Part shown: piece after piece, positions 1-7,573 of the stretch
How the letters are laid out: each line of letters starts with the position of its first letter
How positions within the stretch are numbered: the first letter of the stretch is position 1
From: Eubacterium sp.
GTDB taxonomy: Bacteria > Bacillota > Clostridia > Lachnospirales > Lachnospiraceae
DNA: 36,035 bases
Direction of reading: 5' to 3'
Assembly: GCA_022794015.1 (NCBI GenBank)
Contig: JAAWDZ010000050.1
Coordinates: 1-36,035, forward strand
The notes under the pieces: generated by a model
The model's database searches: none
What the model saw: the letters and a program-made list of their open reading frames with translations, nothing else
What the model was told of the DNA's origin: nothing
Translations under genes and position numbers: made by a program

Positions 1-474
1 CCATTTAATCCACATTGTGAGAATTGTTTTAATCCTGAGACATGGGATTTCTCTGGTGGTAAAGAATGGACACAAGAAATAAGAGATAAATTTATAACAT
101 TAGCCAATAGATCATATATAAAAAGGATCTCAATTTTAGGAGGGGAGCCTCTTGCAGAAGAAAATCTTGACGATGTATTATATTTGGTCAATGAAATTCG
201 TCTTTTAAGTCCCAAAAAAACTATTTGGATTTATAGCGGATATCAATGGGAACACATATATACTCCTCAATTGCGTTATCATTCACAAACTCAGGAAAAA
301 TTATCAATAGAAAAACGGAAACAGATTATATCTCAGTGTGATGTATTAATAGATGGGAGATATATAGAATCTCAAAGAGATATAGCACTTAAATGGAGGG
401 GAAGCAAAAATCAACGTGTTATTGACATAAAAAAATCACTGCAAAAGGGAGAAATAATATTATGGGAAAGTTAA
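1..474 (+). CDS. nrdG: anaerobic ribonucleotide reductase activating protein NrdG (5' truncated by window)
   Basis: This is the C-terminal 157 residues of a radical SAM activase that installs the glycyl radical on class III ribonucleotide reductase NrdD. The frame is open from base 1 and begins PFNPHCENCFNPETWDF, which holds the last two cysteines of the CxxxCxxC iron-sulfur motif; the first cysteine lies upstream of the window. The ILGGEPL segment is the family's GGEP S-adenosylmethionine motif, and IWIYSGY is also typical of NrdG. NrdD should lie just upstream. The next gene starts inside its last codons (overlap 462-474), so the two are probably translationally coupled. Codon use matches the mobile element. 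Confidence 0.93.
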   Translation, partial: PFNPHCENCFNPETWDFSGGKEWTQEIRDKFITLANRSYIKRISILGGEPLAEENLDDVLYLVNEIRLLSPKKTIWIYSGYQWEHIYTPQLRYHSQTQEKLSIEKRKQIISQCDVLIDGRYIESQRDIALKWRGSKNQRVIDIKKSLQKGEIILWES

Positions 475-1025
475 TAAAACAATCTACATTATCAGGAATT
501 TTGATTGGCATAGGTGTTATTATGAACAATATGTCATACAATAAATATTTTGGAGCATTGCTATTTAGTTTTGCCATTTTAACAATTTTAAAATGCAACT
601 TAAAATTATATACTGGGAAAATCGGATATTATAAGCCATCAAAAACCATCCTATTATTAGTAATATTACTATTTAATTTTATAGGCTCATTATTGCCAAC
701 GGCATGTGTGTTTATAAGCAATAATGAATTTCAGCAAATGTTTATATCTATATCTAAAATGAAATTTTCATACGGATTTGCAGAGCTGTTTTTATATGGC
801 ATACTATGCGGTGTATTAATGTTTGTTGCTGTGTATACAAGAGAAAATATCATAACAATTTTTTGTATTATGATATTTATATTATCCGGATATGAACATT
901 GTATTGCAGATTTCCCATATTTAGCACTAAATTTTTCGTTTATTAATTTATGTAAATTTATTGTGATAATTTTTGGAAATTCAATAGGATCTATAATGAC
1001 AAATATTTTAATAGATGATAATTAA
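462..1025 (+). CDS. compact formate/nitrite transporter (FNT)-like membrane protein
   Basis: This predicted 187-residue integral membrane protein has about six hydrophobic segments, near residues 9-25, 30-50, 62-84, 105-124, 130-152 and 158-182. The pieces FGALLFSFAILTIL, NLYTGK-like LKLYTGKIGY and LSGYEHCIADFPYL resemble conserved stretches of the FNT family, which conducts formate, nitrite or hydrosulfide. It is much shorter than usual FNT channels (about 260-280 residues), mainly through shorter loops. The start overlaps the end of nrdG and has GGGAG upstream. Class III ribonucleotide reductases commonly use formate as reductant, so a formate channel beside nrdG makes metabolic sense; that link is inference. 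FNT membership is likely but rests on motif resemblance only. Confidence 0.72.
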   Translation: MGKLIKQSTLSGILIGIGVIMNNMSYNKYFGALLFSFAILTILKCNLKLYTGKIGYYKPSKTILLLVILLFNFIGSLLPTACVFISNNEFQQMFISISKMKFSYGFAELFLYGILCGVLMFVAVYTRENIITIFCIMIFILSGYEHCIADFPYLALNFSFINLCKFIVIIFGNSIGSIMTNILIDDN

Positions 1026-1041
1026 ATGAGGGTTACATATC

Positions 1042-1215
1042 ATGTCAGAGCGAATGATACTAACAAGCGAATGCGAAAATTGCAAATATTCATCAATAGA
1101 CGACTCAAATAAAGCACGGGTAAAAATATATTGTAGTGAAAAAGAAAAAACATACTACTGGGGACAATATGTTCCATGTGAAAATATAAATAAAAGAAAG
1201 GGTGATGAAAAATAA
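1042..1215 (+). CDS. small four-cysteine protein
   Basis: This 57-residue ORF begins MSERMILTSECENCKYSS. It has a CxxC pair (CENC, residues 11-14), a third cysteine in IYCSEKEK and a fourth in VPCEN, an arrangement expected for a small zinc or iron-binding knuckle. It lies 16 bases after the FNT-like gene in the same AT-rich operon. The upstream ATGAGGGTTA offers a modest ribosome site. I do not recognise a named family. Codon use agrees with its neighbours, and the regular cysteine spacing argues for a real protein. A structural or regulatory zinc role is a guess. Confidence 0.6.
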   Translation: MSERMILTSECENCKYSSIDDSNKARVKIYCSEKEKTYYWGQYVPCENINKRKGDEK

Positions 1216-1246
1216 AAAGTCTTGCTGAAAATACATATATAAAAAC

Positions 1247-1581
1247 ATGTAACTAAGAATTGGCTCGTAAAAAATAATTTTAAATATAATAGGATATTAA
1301 GTAATGAAGGTTGTGGCATTTTTTGCTATAGGTTTCCAGTTTATAAATATGGTGATGTCTGTACATTAGAATGTGAGCTTGCAATAAATGTGGATACTGG
1401 TGCAGTGGTAATCAATGTATATGACAATAATACACGAAACATATTTGCACCATTTTATCATATTGAATATGGAAATTATGACACACTTATTAATAAAATA
1501 AATACAAATATTAAAAAAGAACTTAAAAAATTAGGGATAAAAGAGGAGGAAGGACATGGAAGTAAATGTAAGAGTAAATAA
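1247..1581 (+). pseudogene. decayed or frameshifted small gene
   Basis: The frame that ends at 1581 is open from 1243 and reads like a continuous protein (TKNWLVKNNFKYNRIL, then EGCGIFCYRFPVYKYG, then CELAINVDTGAVVINVYD), well upstream of the first in-frame start codon, a GTG at 1390 with no ribosome site. An ATG at 1247 is followed by TA and then by this frame starting at 1252, so two extra bases (or one lost) directly after a likely start codon would explain the break. The C-terminal part could still be made from the GTG. The end overlaps dut by 26 bases. Family not recognised; a frameshift or sequencing error are both possible. Confidence 0.5.
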
Positions 1582-2023
1582 GATAATGGATGTGAAAATT
1601 AAGAAATTAAATAAAAAAGCGGTAATCCCGACAAGAGGAAGCAAGGATGCTGCTGGATACGATCTGTATGCATGTATCGAAAATAAAATTACAATTAACC
1701 CACATGAAACTGTAAAAATACCAACAGGGTTTTCGGCAGAAATGCATCCGGGGACAGTTGCGTTAATATATTCAAGAAGTGGGCTTGCAACTAAGAAAGG
1801 ATTAGTTGTTTGCCAAGGTACCGGGGTAATAGATAGTGATTATAGAGGGGAATGGTTTATACCATTACATAATGATACTAATATAGCGCAAACCATTTTT
1901 CCAGGTAAAAGAATTGCGCAGGTTATATTTACAGACTTTATTGTTCCTGATTTTGTGGAAACAGAACAATTATCTAGTACTGAAAGAGGGGATGGCGGTT
2001 TTGGGAGTACTGAAAAGCAATAA
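1556..2023 (+). CDS. dut: dUTP diphosphatase (dUTPase)
   Basis: This trimeric all-beta dUTPase hydrolyses dUTP to dUMP and pyrophosphate. All five family motifs are present in order: AAGYDLYA, YSRSGLATKKGL, GVIDSDYRGEW (holding the catalytic Asp), RIAQVIF, and the C-terminal P-loop-like STERGDGGFGST. The 155-residue length is normal. The start at 1556 follows a GAGGAGG site at about 8 bases; an internal ATG at 1586 (MDVKIKKL) is the alternative and would give the usual family N-terminus. It sits with nrdG on the element, and such genes are common on phages and conjugative elements, where they support DNA synthesis with low uracil content. Confidence 0.95.
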   Translation: MEVNVRVNKIMDVKIKKLNKKAVIPTRGSKDAAGYDLYACIENKITINPHETVKIPTGFSAEMHPGTVALIYSRSGLATKKGLVVCQGTGVIDSDYRGEWFIPLHNDTNIAQTIFPGKRIAQVIFTDFIVPDFVETEQLSSTERGDGGFGSTEKQ

Positions 2024-2129
2024 TTTATAGCATGAAATTTCTATATAAATAATTATAAGTTGTAATATTTTGTTTATTAAATTTTGAAGTATATATGGTT
2101 TTTAGAATAATGGAAAGGAAATTAGAATA

Positions 2130-2342
2130 ATGGAAAAAATAGTGGAAAAAGAATTAGTGCCAATTAGTAATAAAATAGCTTTAACGATAGAGGAAGCAGC
2201 AGAGTATAGCAATATCGGGCAAAACAAATTGAGCAAACTGTTAAAAATGCCGAGATGTCCATTTGTGTTGTATGTTGGTAAAAAGAAACTTGTAAAACGG
2301 AGAGAATTTGAGCGTTTTATCACTGAAAGTATAGAGATTTGA
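2130..2342 (+). CDS. xis: Tn916-type excisionase (Xis)
   Basis: This 70-residue protein has a winged-helix MerR-like DNA-binding fold typical of excisionases: LTIEEAAEYSNIGQNKLSKL (HTH) followed by FVLYVGKKKLVKRREFERF (wing and second helix). It should steer the neighbouring integrase toward excision. A GGAAAGGAAATTAGAATA leader with purine-rich ribosome site precedes the ATG. The 106 bases between dut and this gene are AT-rich and show no clear promoter or terminator. Position directly before the integrase fits Tn916-like xis-int pairs. Confidence 0.87.
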   Translation: MEKIVEKELVPISNKIALTIEEAAEYSNIGQNKLSKLLKMPRCPFVLYVGKKKLVKRREFERFITESIEI

Positions 2343-2376
2343 ATACTTTGAGTTGTCGGAAAATTTTAAAAACGGA

Positions 2377-2405
2377 TTGCGGACAAAGCCCTTTTATGGT
2401 ACACT
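2377..2405 (+). promoter_or_regulatory. possible integrase promoter
   Basis: TTGCGG, a 17-base spacer and TACACT lie between xis and int. Spacing is ideal and each box keeps about four consensus positions. It would start a transcript about 35 bases ahead of the integrase ATG, letting int be expressed apart from xis. Confidence 0.45.
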
Positions 2406-2448
2406 ATATGTTGCTATATTGGGGCTTCTTTATGGAAGGGGCTTAAAT

Positions 2449-3582
2449 ATGGGTAAAGATTTGAAAGGAAAGGAGCTAGGAGTTGGACTTTCACAGCAAA
2501 AGAATGGCTTGTATTGTGCCAGATTTGTTGACAAGTTCGGCAAGCGTAGATTGAAACGCTCAAAAAAATTGCAGGAATGTAGACAATGGATTGCAGATGC
2601 AACCTATATAAATGAGCATAGCAACATAGAAGAATCTAATGATTTTATTGTTGATGTATGGTTTGATTATTGGATTGGAATAAAAAAGAAAACAGTTCGT
2701 CCTAATACTGTTAGAAATTACACAGAAAGATATAATATGAATATTAAGGGCGTCATTGGAAAGAAGCTATTAACAGATGTGAAACCTATCCATTGCCAAA
2801 AAATCTTTTCTGATATGGCAGATGCAGAATATAGGACATCAACAATATATCAAACTAGAATTACACTATATAATATGTTGGAGTTTGCAAAAGAAAATGA
2901 TATAATTCGTTCTAACCCATGTAAGAAATCAGTTAAAAGTAACATGGGGAAACCTTCGGAAAAAAAAGAAGCACTTACAGTTGATATACAAAAAGTTTTT
3001 TTAGCAGGTGCAGAAGAGCAAAGTTATGAGAATCAATTTAGGTTTGTATTGCAGACAGGTTTACGGACAGGCGAACTTATTGGGCTTAGATGGGAAGATA
3101 TAGACTTTGAAAATAGGACTTTAAAAATTCAAAGGTCGATGGAGTATCGCTATTCGGTTGGCGAATGGCGTATAGGAGAACCAAAAAGCAAATCCAGCTA
3201 CCGAACTATACCATTGACAGATGAAGCTATTAGAATCCTAAAAGCTCAAAAAGAAAAAAATAAGAAGATAAAAGAAGAAATTCCTAGTGAGTGGCAAGAA
3301 CAAGTGTTTTTGTGTAGAAAGGGTACACCAGTTAAGAATAGTACCTATGATACGGCATTATTTAAAATTTGTGACAAAAAGGGTATTAATAGATTTTCGA
3401 TGCATGTATTACGACACACGTTTGCTACCAGATGCATTGAGGGTGGCATGAAGCCCAAGACACTGCAAAAGATTATGGGTCACTCAAATATAGGAATTAC
3501 TATGAATTTATATGTCCATGTAACAGAGGATGAGAAACAGAGAGAAATTGACCTTGTAGCAAATACTCTTAATGTGTTGTAA
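2449..3582 (+). CDS. int: tyrosine recombinase / integrase, Tn916 family
   Basis: This 377-residue site-specific recombinase catalyses integration and excision of the element. The N-terminus (KDLKGKELGVGLSQQKNG...YCARFVDKFGKR) matches the arm-binding AP2-like domain of Tn916-type integrases, followed by a SAM-like core-binding domain (about 65-155). The catalytic residues are visible: R206 in TGLRTGELIGL, H319 and R322 in HVLRH, the following GHS histidine, and the nucleophile Y355 in NLYVHV. I chose the ATG at 2449 because GGAAGGGG precedes it; the frame is open to 2353 but that extension is hydrophobic and unlike the family. The protein ends 84 bases before ychF. Confidence 0.94.
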   Translation: MGKDLKGKELGVGLSQQKNGLYCARFVDKFGKRRLKRSKKLQECRQWIADATYINEHSNIEESNDFIVDVWFDYWIGIKKKTVRPNTVRNYTERYNMNIKGVIGKKLLTDVKPIHCQKIFSDMADAEYRTSTIYQTRITLYNMLEFAKENDIIRSNPCKKSVKSNMGKPSEKKEALTVDIQKVFLAGAEEQSYENQFRFVLQTGLRTGELIGLRWEDIDFENRTLKIQRSMEYRYSVGEWRIGEPKSKSSYRTIPLTDEAIRILKAQKEKNKKIKEEIPSEWQEQVFLCRKGTPVKNSTYDTALFKICDKKGINRFSMHVLRHTFATRCIEGGMKPKTLQKIMGHSNIGITMNLYVHVTEDEKQREIDLVANTLNVL

Positions 3583-3604
3583 ATGGCGCACTAAATGGCG
3601 CACC
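3581..3604 (+). repeat. tandem direct repeat after integrase, possible arm-type site
   Basis: AAATGGCGCACT is followed directly by AAATGGCGCACC, two 12-base copies that begin at the integrase stop codon. Short direct repeats near the end of an integrative element are typical binding sites for the integrase N-terminal domain. The attachment core itself could not be identified without the other end. Confidence 0.5.
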
Positions 3605-3666
3605 AACTAATGAGTGGTGTACGCAAATACCGTAAAATTAAGGTTTTTAAGGAGGTATAATCAGAT

Positions 3667-4767
3667 ATGAAACTAGGAATCGTAGGACTTCCCAATGTGG
3701 GAAAAAGTACATTATTTAATTCACTTACAAAAGCAGGAGCAGAATCGGCGAATTATCCGTTTTGCACGATTGATCCGAACGTGGGAGTTGTTCCGGTACC
3801 GGATGAACGGCTAAAGCAGTTAGGGGATATGTACCATTCTAAAAAAGTAACTCCTGCCGTTATCGAATTTGTCGATATTGCAGGCCTGGTCAAAGGCGCC
3901 AGTAAGGGTGAGGGATTAGGCAATCAGTTTTTGGCTAATATTCGTGAAGTAGATGCGATTGTGCATGTCGTACGCTGCTTTGAAGACGATAATGTCGTAC
4001 ATGTAGATGGGAATATCAATCCACTGCGCGATATCGAAACTATTAATTTTGAGCTGATATTTTCTGATATTGAAATCTTAGAGCGCCGAATTGCAAAGGC
4101 ATCCAAAGGAGCCAGAAATGATAAAACACTTGCAAAGGAACTGGTTTTGTTAAAGGAAATAAAAGCGCATCTGGAAGGCGGAAATCTGGCAAAGACCTTT
4201 GCCGTACCGGACGACGAAGAGGATGCGGCATGGTTTGTGGAGTATAATCTTTTGACTGCGAAGCCGGTTATCTATGCGGCAAATGTATCGGAGGATCATC
4301 TGGCAGACGACGGTGTGTCCAACCCATTTGTGCAGGAAGTCAGAAAACAGGCTTCCACAGAGGATAGCGAGGTTTTTGTCATCTGTGCCCAGATTGAACA
4401 GGAAATTGCGGAGTTAGAAGAAGAGGAAAAGCAGCTGTTTTTAGAAGAACTGGGGTTAAAGGAGTCAGGTCTTGAAAAGCTCATTAAGGCAAGCTACAGC
4501 CTTTTGGGACTGATCAGTTACCTGACTGCAGGCGAAGATGAAACAAGGGCGTGGACAATTGTAAAAGGGACAAAAGCCCCACAGGCGGCCGGAAAAATTC
4601 ATACGGATTTCGAACGTGGCTTTATCCGTGCCGAGGTTGTAAACTATCAGGATTTGTTAGACTGCGGCAGTCTTTCTGCCGCCAAAGAAAAAGGCATTGT
4701 CGGCTTAGAGGGCAAGGAATATGTGGTCAGGGACGGAGATGTGATGCTGTTTCGTTTTAATGTATAA
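3667..4767 (+). CDS. ychF: redox-regulated ATPase/GTPase YchF (OLA1 family)
   Basis: This Obg-family P-loop ATPase of 366 residues is the normal length. The Walker A motif GLPNVGKST is at residues 7-15, followed by the DIAGLVKGASKGEGLGN switch II region and the NVSE variant of the G4 motif (AANVSED) that marks YchF's preference for ATP. The C-terminal TGS domain is present (GEDETRAWTIVKGTKAPQAA, ending RDGDVMLFRFNV). YchF is linked to ribosomes and oxidative stress responses. AAGGAGGT precedes the start. The mobile element ends immediately upstream, so its native promoter may have been displaced; no convincing promoter is visible in the 84-base gap. Confidence 0.97.
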   Translation: MKLGIVGLPNVGKSTLFNSLTKAGAESANYPFCTIDPNVGVVPVPDERLKQLGDMYHSKKVTPAVIEFVDIAGLVKGASKGEGLGNQFLANIREVDAIVHVVRCFEDDNVVHVDGNINPLRDIETINFELIFSDIEILERRIAKASKGARNDKTLAKELVLLKEIKAHLEGGNLAKTFAVPDDEEDAAWFVEYNLLTAKPVIYAANVSEDHLADDGVSNPFVQEVRKQASTEDSEVFVICAQIEQEIAELEEEEKQLFLEELGLKESGLEKLIKASYSLLGLISYLTAGEDETRAWTIVKGTKAPQAAGKIHTDFERGFIRAEVVNYQDLLDCGSLSAAKEKGIVGLEGKEYVVRDGDVMLFRFNV

Positions 4768-4834
4768 GAAACAGTATCAGGAATAGGACAAAAACAGTCG
4801 GAATAGACTGGATAAAAAAGCAAAGGCTATATAA

Positions 4835-5089
4835 ATGCGTTTTTGTCAGCTTCAGGAAAAAGAAGTCATTAATGTCTGTAACTGTAAATGCCTTGGAAAT
4901 GTAATTGATATTGATTTAGATGAAAAAACAGGCTGTATCAAAGCGATCATTGTGCCTGGGCCATGTAAATTTTTTGGAATGTTTGGGCATGAATTTGAAT
5001 TTTGCATACCCTGGAAATGTATTGTCCGCATTGGATCGGACATCATTCTGGTCGAAATCAAGGAAGAAGACGTCAGAAAAAAATTATAG
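4835..5089 (+). CDS. ylmC: YlmC/YmxH family PRC-barrel sporulation protein
   Basis: This 84-residue protein begins MRFCQLQEKEVINVCNCKCLG and continues with a PRC-barrel-like small beta domain (VIDIDLDEKTGCIKAIIVPG...FCIPWKCIVRIGSDIILVEI). It is the short YlmC/YmxH type found in spore-forming Firmicutes; the molecular role is not established. It is followed after 11 bases by nrdR, a pairing common in Clostridia. The ribosome site is weak (AAAGG). The 67-base gap after ychF shows only a short CAGTC/GACTG stem, too weak to call a terminator. Confidence 0.85.
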   Translation: MRFCQLQEKEVINVCNCKCLGNVIDIDLDEKTGCIKAIIVPGPCKFFGMFGHEFEFCIPWKCIVRIGSDIILVEIKEEDVRKKL

Positions 5090-5100
5090 GAGGAATTGCG

Positions 5101-5553
5101 ATGAAATGTCCATACTGCAGCAGTGAAAATTCACGGGTAATTGATTCAAGGCCCGTAGACGATAACTGCTCCATCCGCCGGAGGCGGTTGTGCGACGACT
5201 GCGGCAAGCGTTTTACTACATATGAAAAAGTAGAAACCATACCGTTAATAGTAATTAAGAAAGACAATAACAGGGAACAATATGACAGATCGAAGATCGA
5301 AGCAGGCATTTTGCGCGCCTGCCATAAACGTCCTGTTTCGGCGGCGCAAATTAATCAGCTGGTGGATGAAATAGAAACAGAAATTTTTGATCGGGAAGAA
5401 AAGGAAGTGTCAAGCTCCGTGATTGGAGAAATCGTTATGGACAAGCTGCGTGGCTTAGAAGCAGTTGCGTATGTGCGTTTTGCTTCCGTTTACCGGGAAT
5501 TTAAAGATATCAACACATTTATGAACGAGTTGAAAAAAATCCTCGATAAGTAA
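5101..5553 (+). CDS. nrdR: transcriptional repressor NrdR
   Basis: This 150-residue repressor of ribonucleotide reductase genes has an N-terminal zinc ribbon with CPYC (residues 3-6) and CDDCGKRFTTYE, and an ATP-cone domain from about residue 47 (VIKKDNNREQYDRSKIEAGI) that senses ATP and dATP. I chose the ATG at 5101, just after AGGAGGAATTGCG; the open frame runs further upstream through ylmC but that extension is not family sequence. Native targets would be chromosomal nrd operons. The mobile-element nrdG nearby may or may not be under its control; no NrdR box pair is visible in the window. Confidence 0.97.
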   Translation: MKCPYCSSENSRVIDSRPVDDNCSIRRRRLCDDCGKRFTTYEKVETIPLIVIKKDNNREQYDRSKIEAGILRACHKRPVSAAQINQLVDEIETEIFDREEKEVSSSVIGEIVMDKLRGLEAVAYVRFASVYREFKDINTFMNELKKILDK

Positions 5554-5565
5554 TAAGGAGTATAT

Positions 5566-6081
5566 ATGGGACGTTTTTTGTATCCGGATGCATACCTTGC
5601 ATCAGCATATCAGATTGATTATGACAGGCTTTATAAAAAGGGGTATCGAGGACTTATTTTTGATCTTGATAATACCTTAGTGCCTCATGGTGCGCCTGCG
5701 GATGAAAGAGCTGTAAACCTGTTTGCAAGATTGCGGGAAATAGGTTTTACCTGTGTACTGCTTTCCAACAATCAGGAGCCGAGGGTAAAATCATTTTGCA
5801 TGCAGGTAAAGGCCCTCTACATTTTTAAAGCGGGAAAGCCTATGCCAGGCGCCTATCGGCGTGCAATGGATATGATGCATACGAACTGCAGCAATACGGT
5901 ATTTATCGGAGATCAGATATTTACGGATGTTATGGGTGCGAATCTGGCAGGGATTCCTTCCATATTAGTGAAGCCCATCAACCCAAAGGAAGAGATTCAG
6001 ATTGTATTAAAGCGTTACCCTGAGAAGCTGGTGCTTTTATGTTACAGGATTGGACACAGACACAGACGGGAGGTCTTATGA
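5566..6081 (+). CDS. yqeG: YqeG family HAD-type phosphatase
   Basis: This 171-residue HAD subfamily IIIA protein has the nucleophile motif I at DLDNTL (residues 33-38), a LLSNN motif II and GDQIFTDVMGAN as the metal-binding motif. YqeG proteins resemble mitochondrial phosphatidylglycerophosphate phosphatase GEP4, but the substrate in Firmicutes is not settled. It follows nrdR by 12 bases with AAGGAG before the start. Its stop codon overlaps the rpiB start (ATGA, 6078-6081), indicating translational coupling. Confidence 0.93.
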   Translation: MGRFLYPDAYLASAYQIDYDRLYKKGYRGLIFDLDNTLVPHGAPADERAVNLFARLREIGFTCVLLSNNQEPRVKSFCMQVKALYIFKAGKPMPGAYRRAMDMMHTNCSNTVFIGDQIFTDVMGANLAGIPSILVKPINPKEEIQIVLKRYPEKLVLLCYRIGHRHRREVL

Positions 6082-6521
6082 AAATAGCAATTGCAAATGA
6101 TCATGCAGCCGTGGAATTGAAAAATAAGATTATGGAATATGTAAAAGAGCTGGGGCATGAGGTCATTAATTATGGTACGGATAGTTTGGAAAGCTGTAAT
6201 TATCCGGAATTTGGCGAGAAGGCGGCGCGGGCAGTGGCTGGTAAGGAGGCGGACTGCGGTATTTTGATTTGTGGGACAGGAGTCGGGATTTCCATTGCTG
6301 CCAATAAGGTAAAAGGAATCCGGGCGGCGGTGTGTTCGGAGCCGGTTACGGCAAGGCTTGTGAAGGAGCACAACAATGCAAATATCATTGCATTTGGCGC
6401 GCGCATTGTCGGAGAAGAAACAGCCAGGGAAATTGTAAAGGCGTATTTGGAGGCCGTTTTTTTGGGCGGCAGGCACAAGATGCGCGTGGATATGATTGCG
6501 CAGATGGAAGAAAGATTTTAG
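6078..6521 (+). CDS. rpiB: ribose 5-phosphate isomerase B
   Basis: This 147-residue RpiB/LacAB-family sugar isomerase interconverts ribose 5-phosphate and ribulose 5-phosphate in the pentose phosphate pathway. Catalytic features are visible: D8-H9 in ANDHAAVELK, C65 in CGTGVGISIAANK and HNNANIIAFGAR. I chose ATG 6078, which overlaps the yqeG stop and has GGGAGGT before it; a longer frame exists upstream but lies inside yqeG. The C-terminal GGRHKMRVDMI is typical for the family. Confidence 0.96.
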   Translation: MKIAIANDHAAVELKNKIMEYVKELGHEVINYGTDSLESCNYPEFGEKAARAVAGKEADCGILICGTGVGISIAANKVKGIRAAVCSEPVTARLVKEHNNANIIAFGARIVGEETAREIVKAYLEAVFLGGRHKMRVDMIAQMEERF

Positions 6522-6540
6522 GGAATAAAAGAAAAAAAGG

Positions 6541-6569
6541 TTGAAAAATCAATGCATTTAGTATAGAAT
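6541..6569 (+). promoter_or_regulatory. predicted efp promoter
   Basis: TTGAAA, a 17-base spacer and TAGAAT lie 44 bases before the efp start codon. The boxes keep four to five consensus positions each. This suggests efp is transcribed separately from rpiB. Confidence 0.6.
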
Positions 6570-6612
6570 TGTACAAGCGAATAATATCCAAATGTATTTA
6601 AGGAGGAAAGAT

Positions 6613-7170
6613 ATGGTTTCAGCAGGAGATTTTAGGAATGGGATTACGATTGAATTAGAGGGAAATATTTTTCAGGTGATTGAATTCCAGCATGTAAAAC
6701 CGGGTAAGGGTGCGGCGTTTGTCCGGACGAAGCTAAAAAATATCAAGAGTGGTGGTGTCGTTGAGAAAACCTTCCGCCCAACGGAAAAATGTCCACAGGC
6801 ACGTATCGACAGAAAGGATTATCAGTATTTATATGCAGACGGGGATTTATTCTATTTTATGGATGTTGAGACATATGATCAGATTGCACTCAGCCAGAGC
6901 GATATCGGTGACGCACTGAAATTTGTAAAAGAGAATGAAATGGTAAAGGTTTGTTCACATAATGGGAATGTATTTGCAGTAGAGCCGCCATTGTTTGTGG
7001 AACTGCAGATCACAGATACAGAGCCCGGCTTCAAGGGCGATACGGCGACTGGAGCGACGAAGCCGGCTGTTGTAGAAACAGGCGCTACCGTGTATGTTCC
7101 GCTGTTTGTCAATCAGGATGATGTGATTAAAATTGATACCAGAACGGGCGAGTATTTATCCAGAGTTTAA
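6613..7170 (+). CDS. efp: elongation factor P
   Basis: This 185-residue, three-domain beta-barrel factor relieves ribosome stalling at proline stretches. The tip of domain I reads VKPGKGAAF, with the lysine that can be modified at K32; an adjacent modification enzyme is not seen here. The [13 protein letters not shown] and [20 protein letters not shown] segments are characteristic, and the C-terminus [19 protein letters not shown] is the family signature. I chose ATG 6613, six bases after AGGAGG. Confidence 0.98.
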   Translation: MVSAGDFRNGITIELEGNIFQVIEFQHVKPGKGAAFVRTKLKNIKSGGVVEKTFRPTEKCPQARIDRKDYQYLYADGDLFYFMDVETYDQIALSQSDIGDALKFVKENEMVKVCSHNGNVFAVEPPLFVELQITDTEPGFKGDTATGATKPAVVETGATVYVPLFVNQDDVIKIDTRTGEYLSRV

Positions 7171-7212
7171 TTACTGGTGAAGATGCAGCAGAGGCGGGAA
7201 GACTTTGCTGTT

Positions 7213-7255
7213 AAAAAGCTGCCATGGCAGGAAGGTCCTGCTATGGCAGCTTTTT
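7213..7255. terminator. bidirectional rho-independent terminator
   Basis: A 20-base arm at 7213-7232 pairs with 7236-7255, with a single G-T pair and a 3-base loop. The stem starts with five A and ends with five T, so it works on both strands. It separates efp from the convergent YbjQ-family gene. Confidence 0.93.
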
Positions 7256-7261
7256 ATTGCT

Positions 7262-7573
7262 TTAGATGAATTTGACTGCTGTGCCGTAAGCAATTACTTC
7301 CGCAGCGCCCTGCATGACGGCGGAAGACGCATAGCGAATATTGACGATTGCGTCTGCGCCTAAGGATTGCGCTTCTTCGGTCATGCGTTTGGTGGCTAAA
7401 GCTCTTGCTTCATTCATCATTTCGTTGTAGGCTTTGAGTTCACCGCCTACGAGTGTCTTAAAGCTTTGGGTGATATCTTTGCCAATATTTTTGCTCTGGA
7501 TAGTACTGCCTTTTACAAGGCCTAACATTTCAAATTCTTTTCCGGTAATATAATCAGTATTTACTAAGATCAT
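7262..7573 (-). CDS. YbjQ / UPF0145 family protein
   Basis: This 103-residue protein belongs to the YbjQ family (putative heavy-metal-binding domain). It begins MILVNTDYITGKEFEMLGLV and has the conserved ALATKRMTEEAQSLGADAIVNIRY core. Function is not established; homologues assemble as small beta/alpha oligomers. I prefer the ATG at 7573, preceded by GGAGAAGAAG, over the ATG at 7585, which has AAGGA directly against it. It overlaps the end of the upstream membrane-protein gene by about 20 bases, so the two form an operon. Confidence 0.88.
   Translation of the reverse strand: MILVNTDYITGKEFEMLGLVKGSTIQSKNIGKDITQSFKTLVGGELKAYNEMMNEARALATKRMTEEAQSLGADAIVNIRYASSAVMQGAAEVIAYGTAVKFI

Larger units (their letters stand above)
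1..3640. mobile_element. right end of an integrated mobile element
   Basis: This AT-rich stretch ends with an excisionase and a tyrosine integrase that read toward the flanking core gene ychF, the usual layout at one end of a Tn916-like conjugative element or a prophage. Cargo genes are nucleotide-metabolism genes (nrdG, dut) and small proteins. Base composition and codon use (many AAA, ATA, TTA codons) differ clearly from ychF onward. The left end lies outside the window. The exact right boundary is not visible; I place it between the integrase stop (3582) and the ychF ribosome site (about 3649). Whether it is an ICE, a mobilizable element or a prophage cannot be told from this end alone. 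Confidence 0.75.

Noticed and set aside
2353-2448. Longer integrase start
   Set aside because: The extension is hydrophobic and contains the predicted promoter; the family N-terminus begins at ATG 2449.
5002-5100. N-terminal extension of nrdR
   Set aside because: The open frame overlaps ylmC and is not family sequence; the zinc ribbon begins directly at ATG 5101 behind a good ribosome site.
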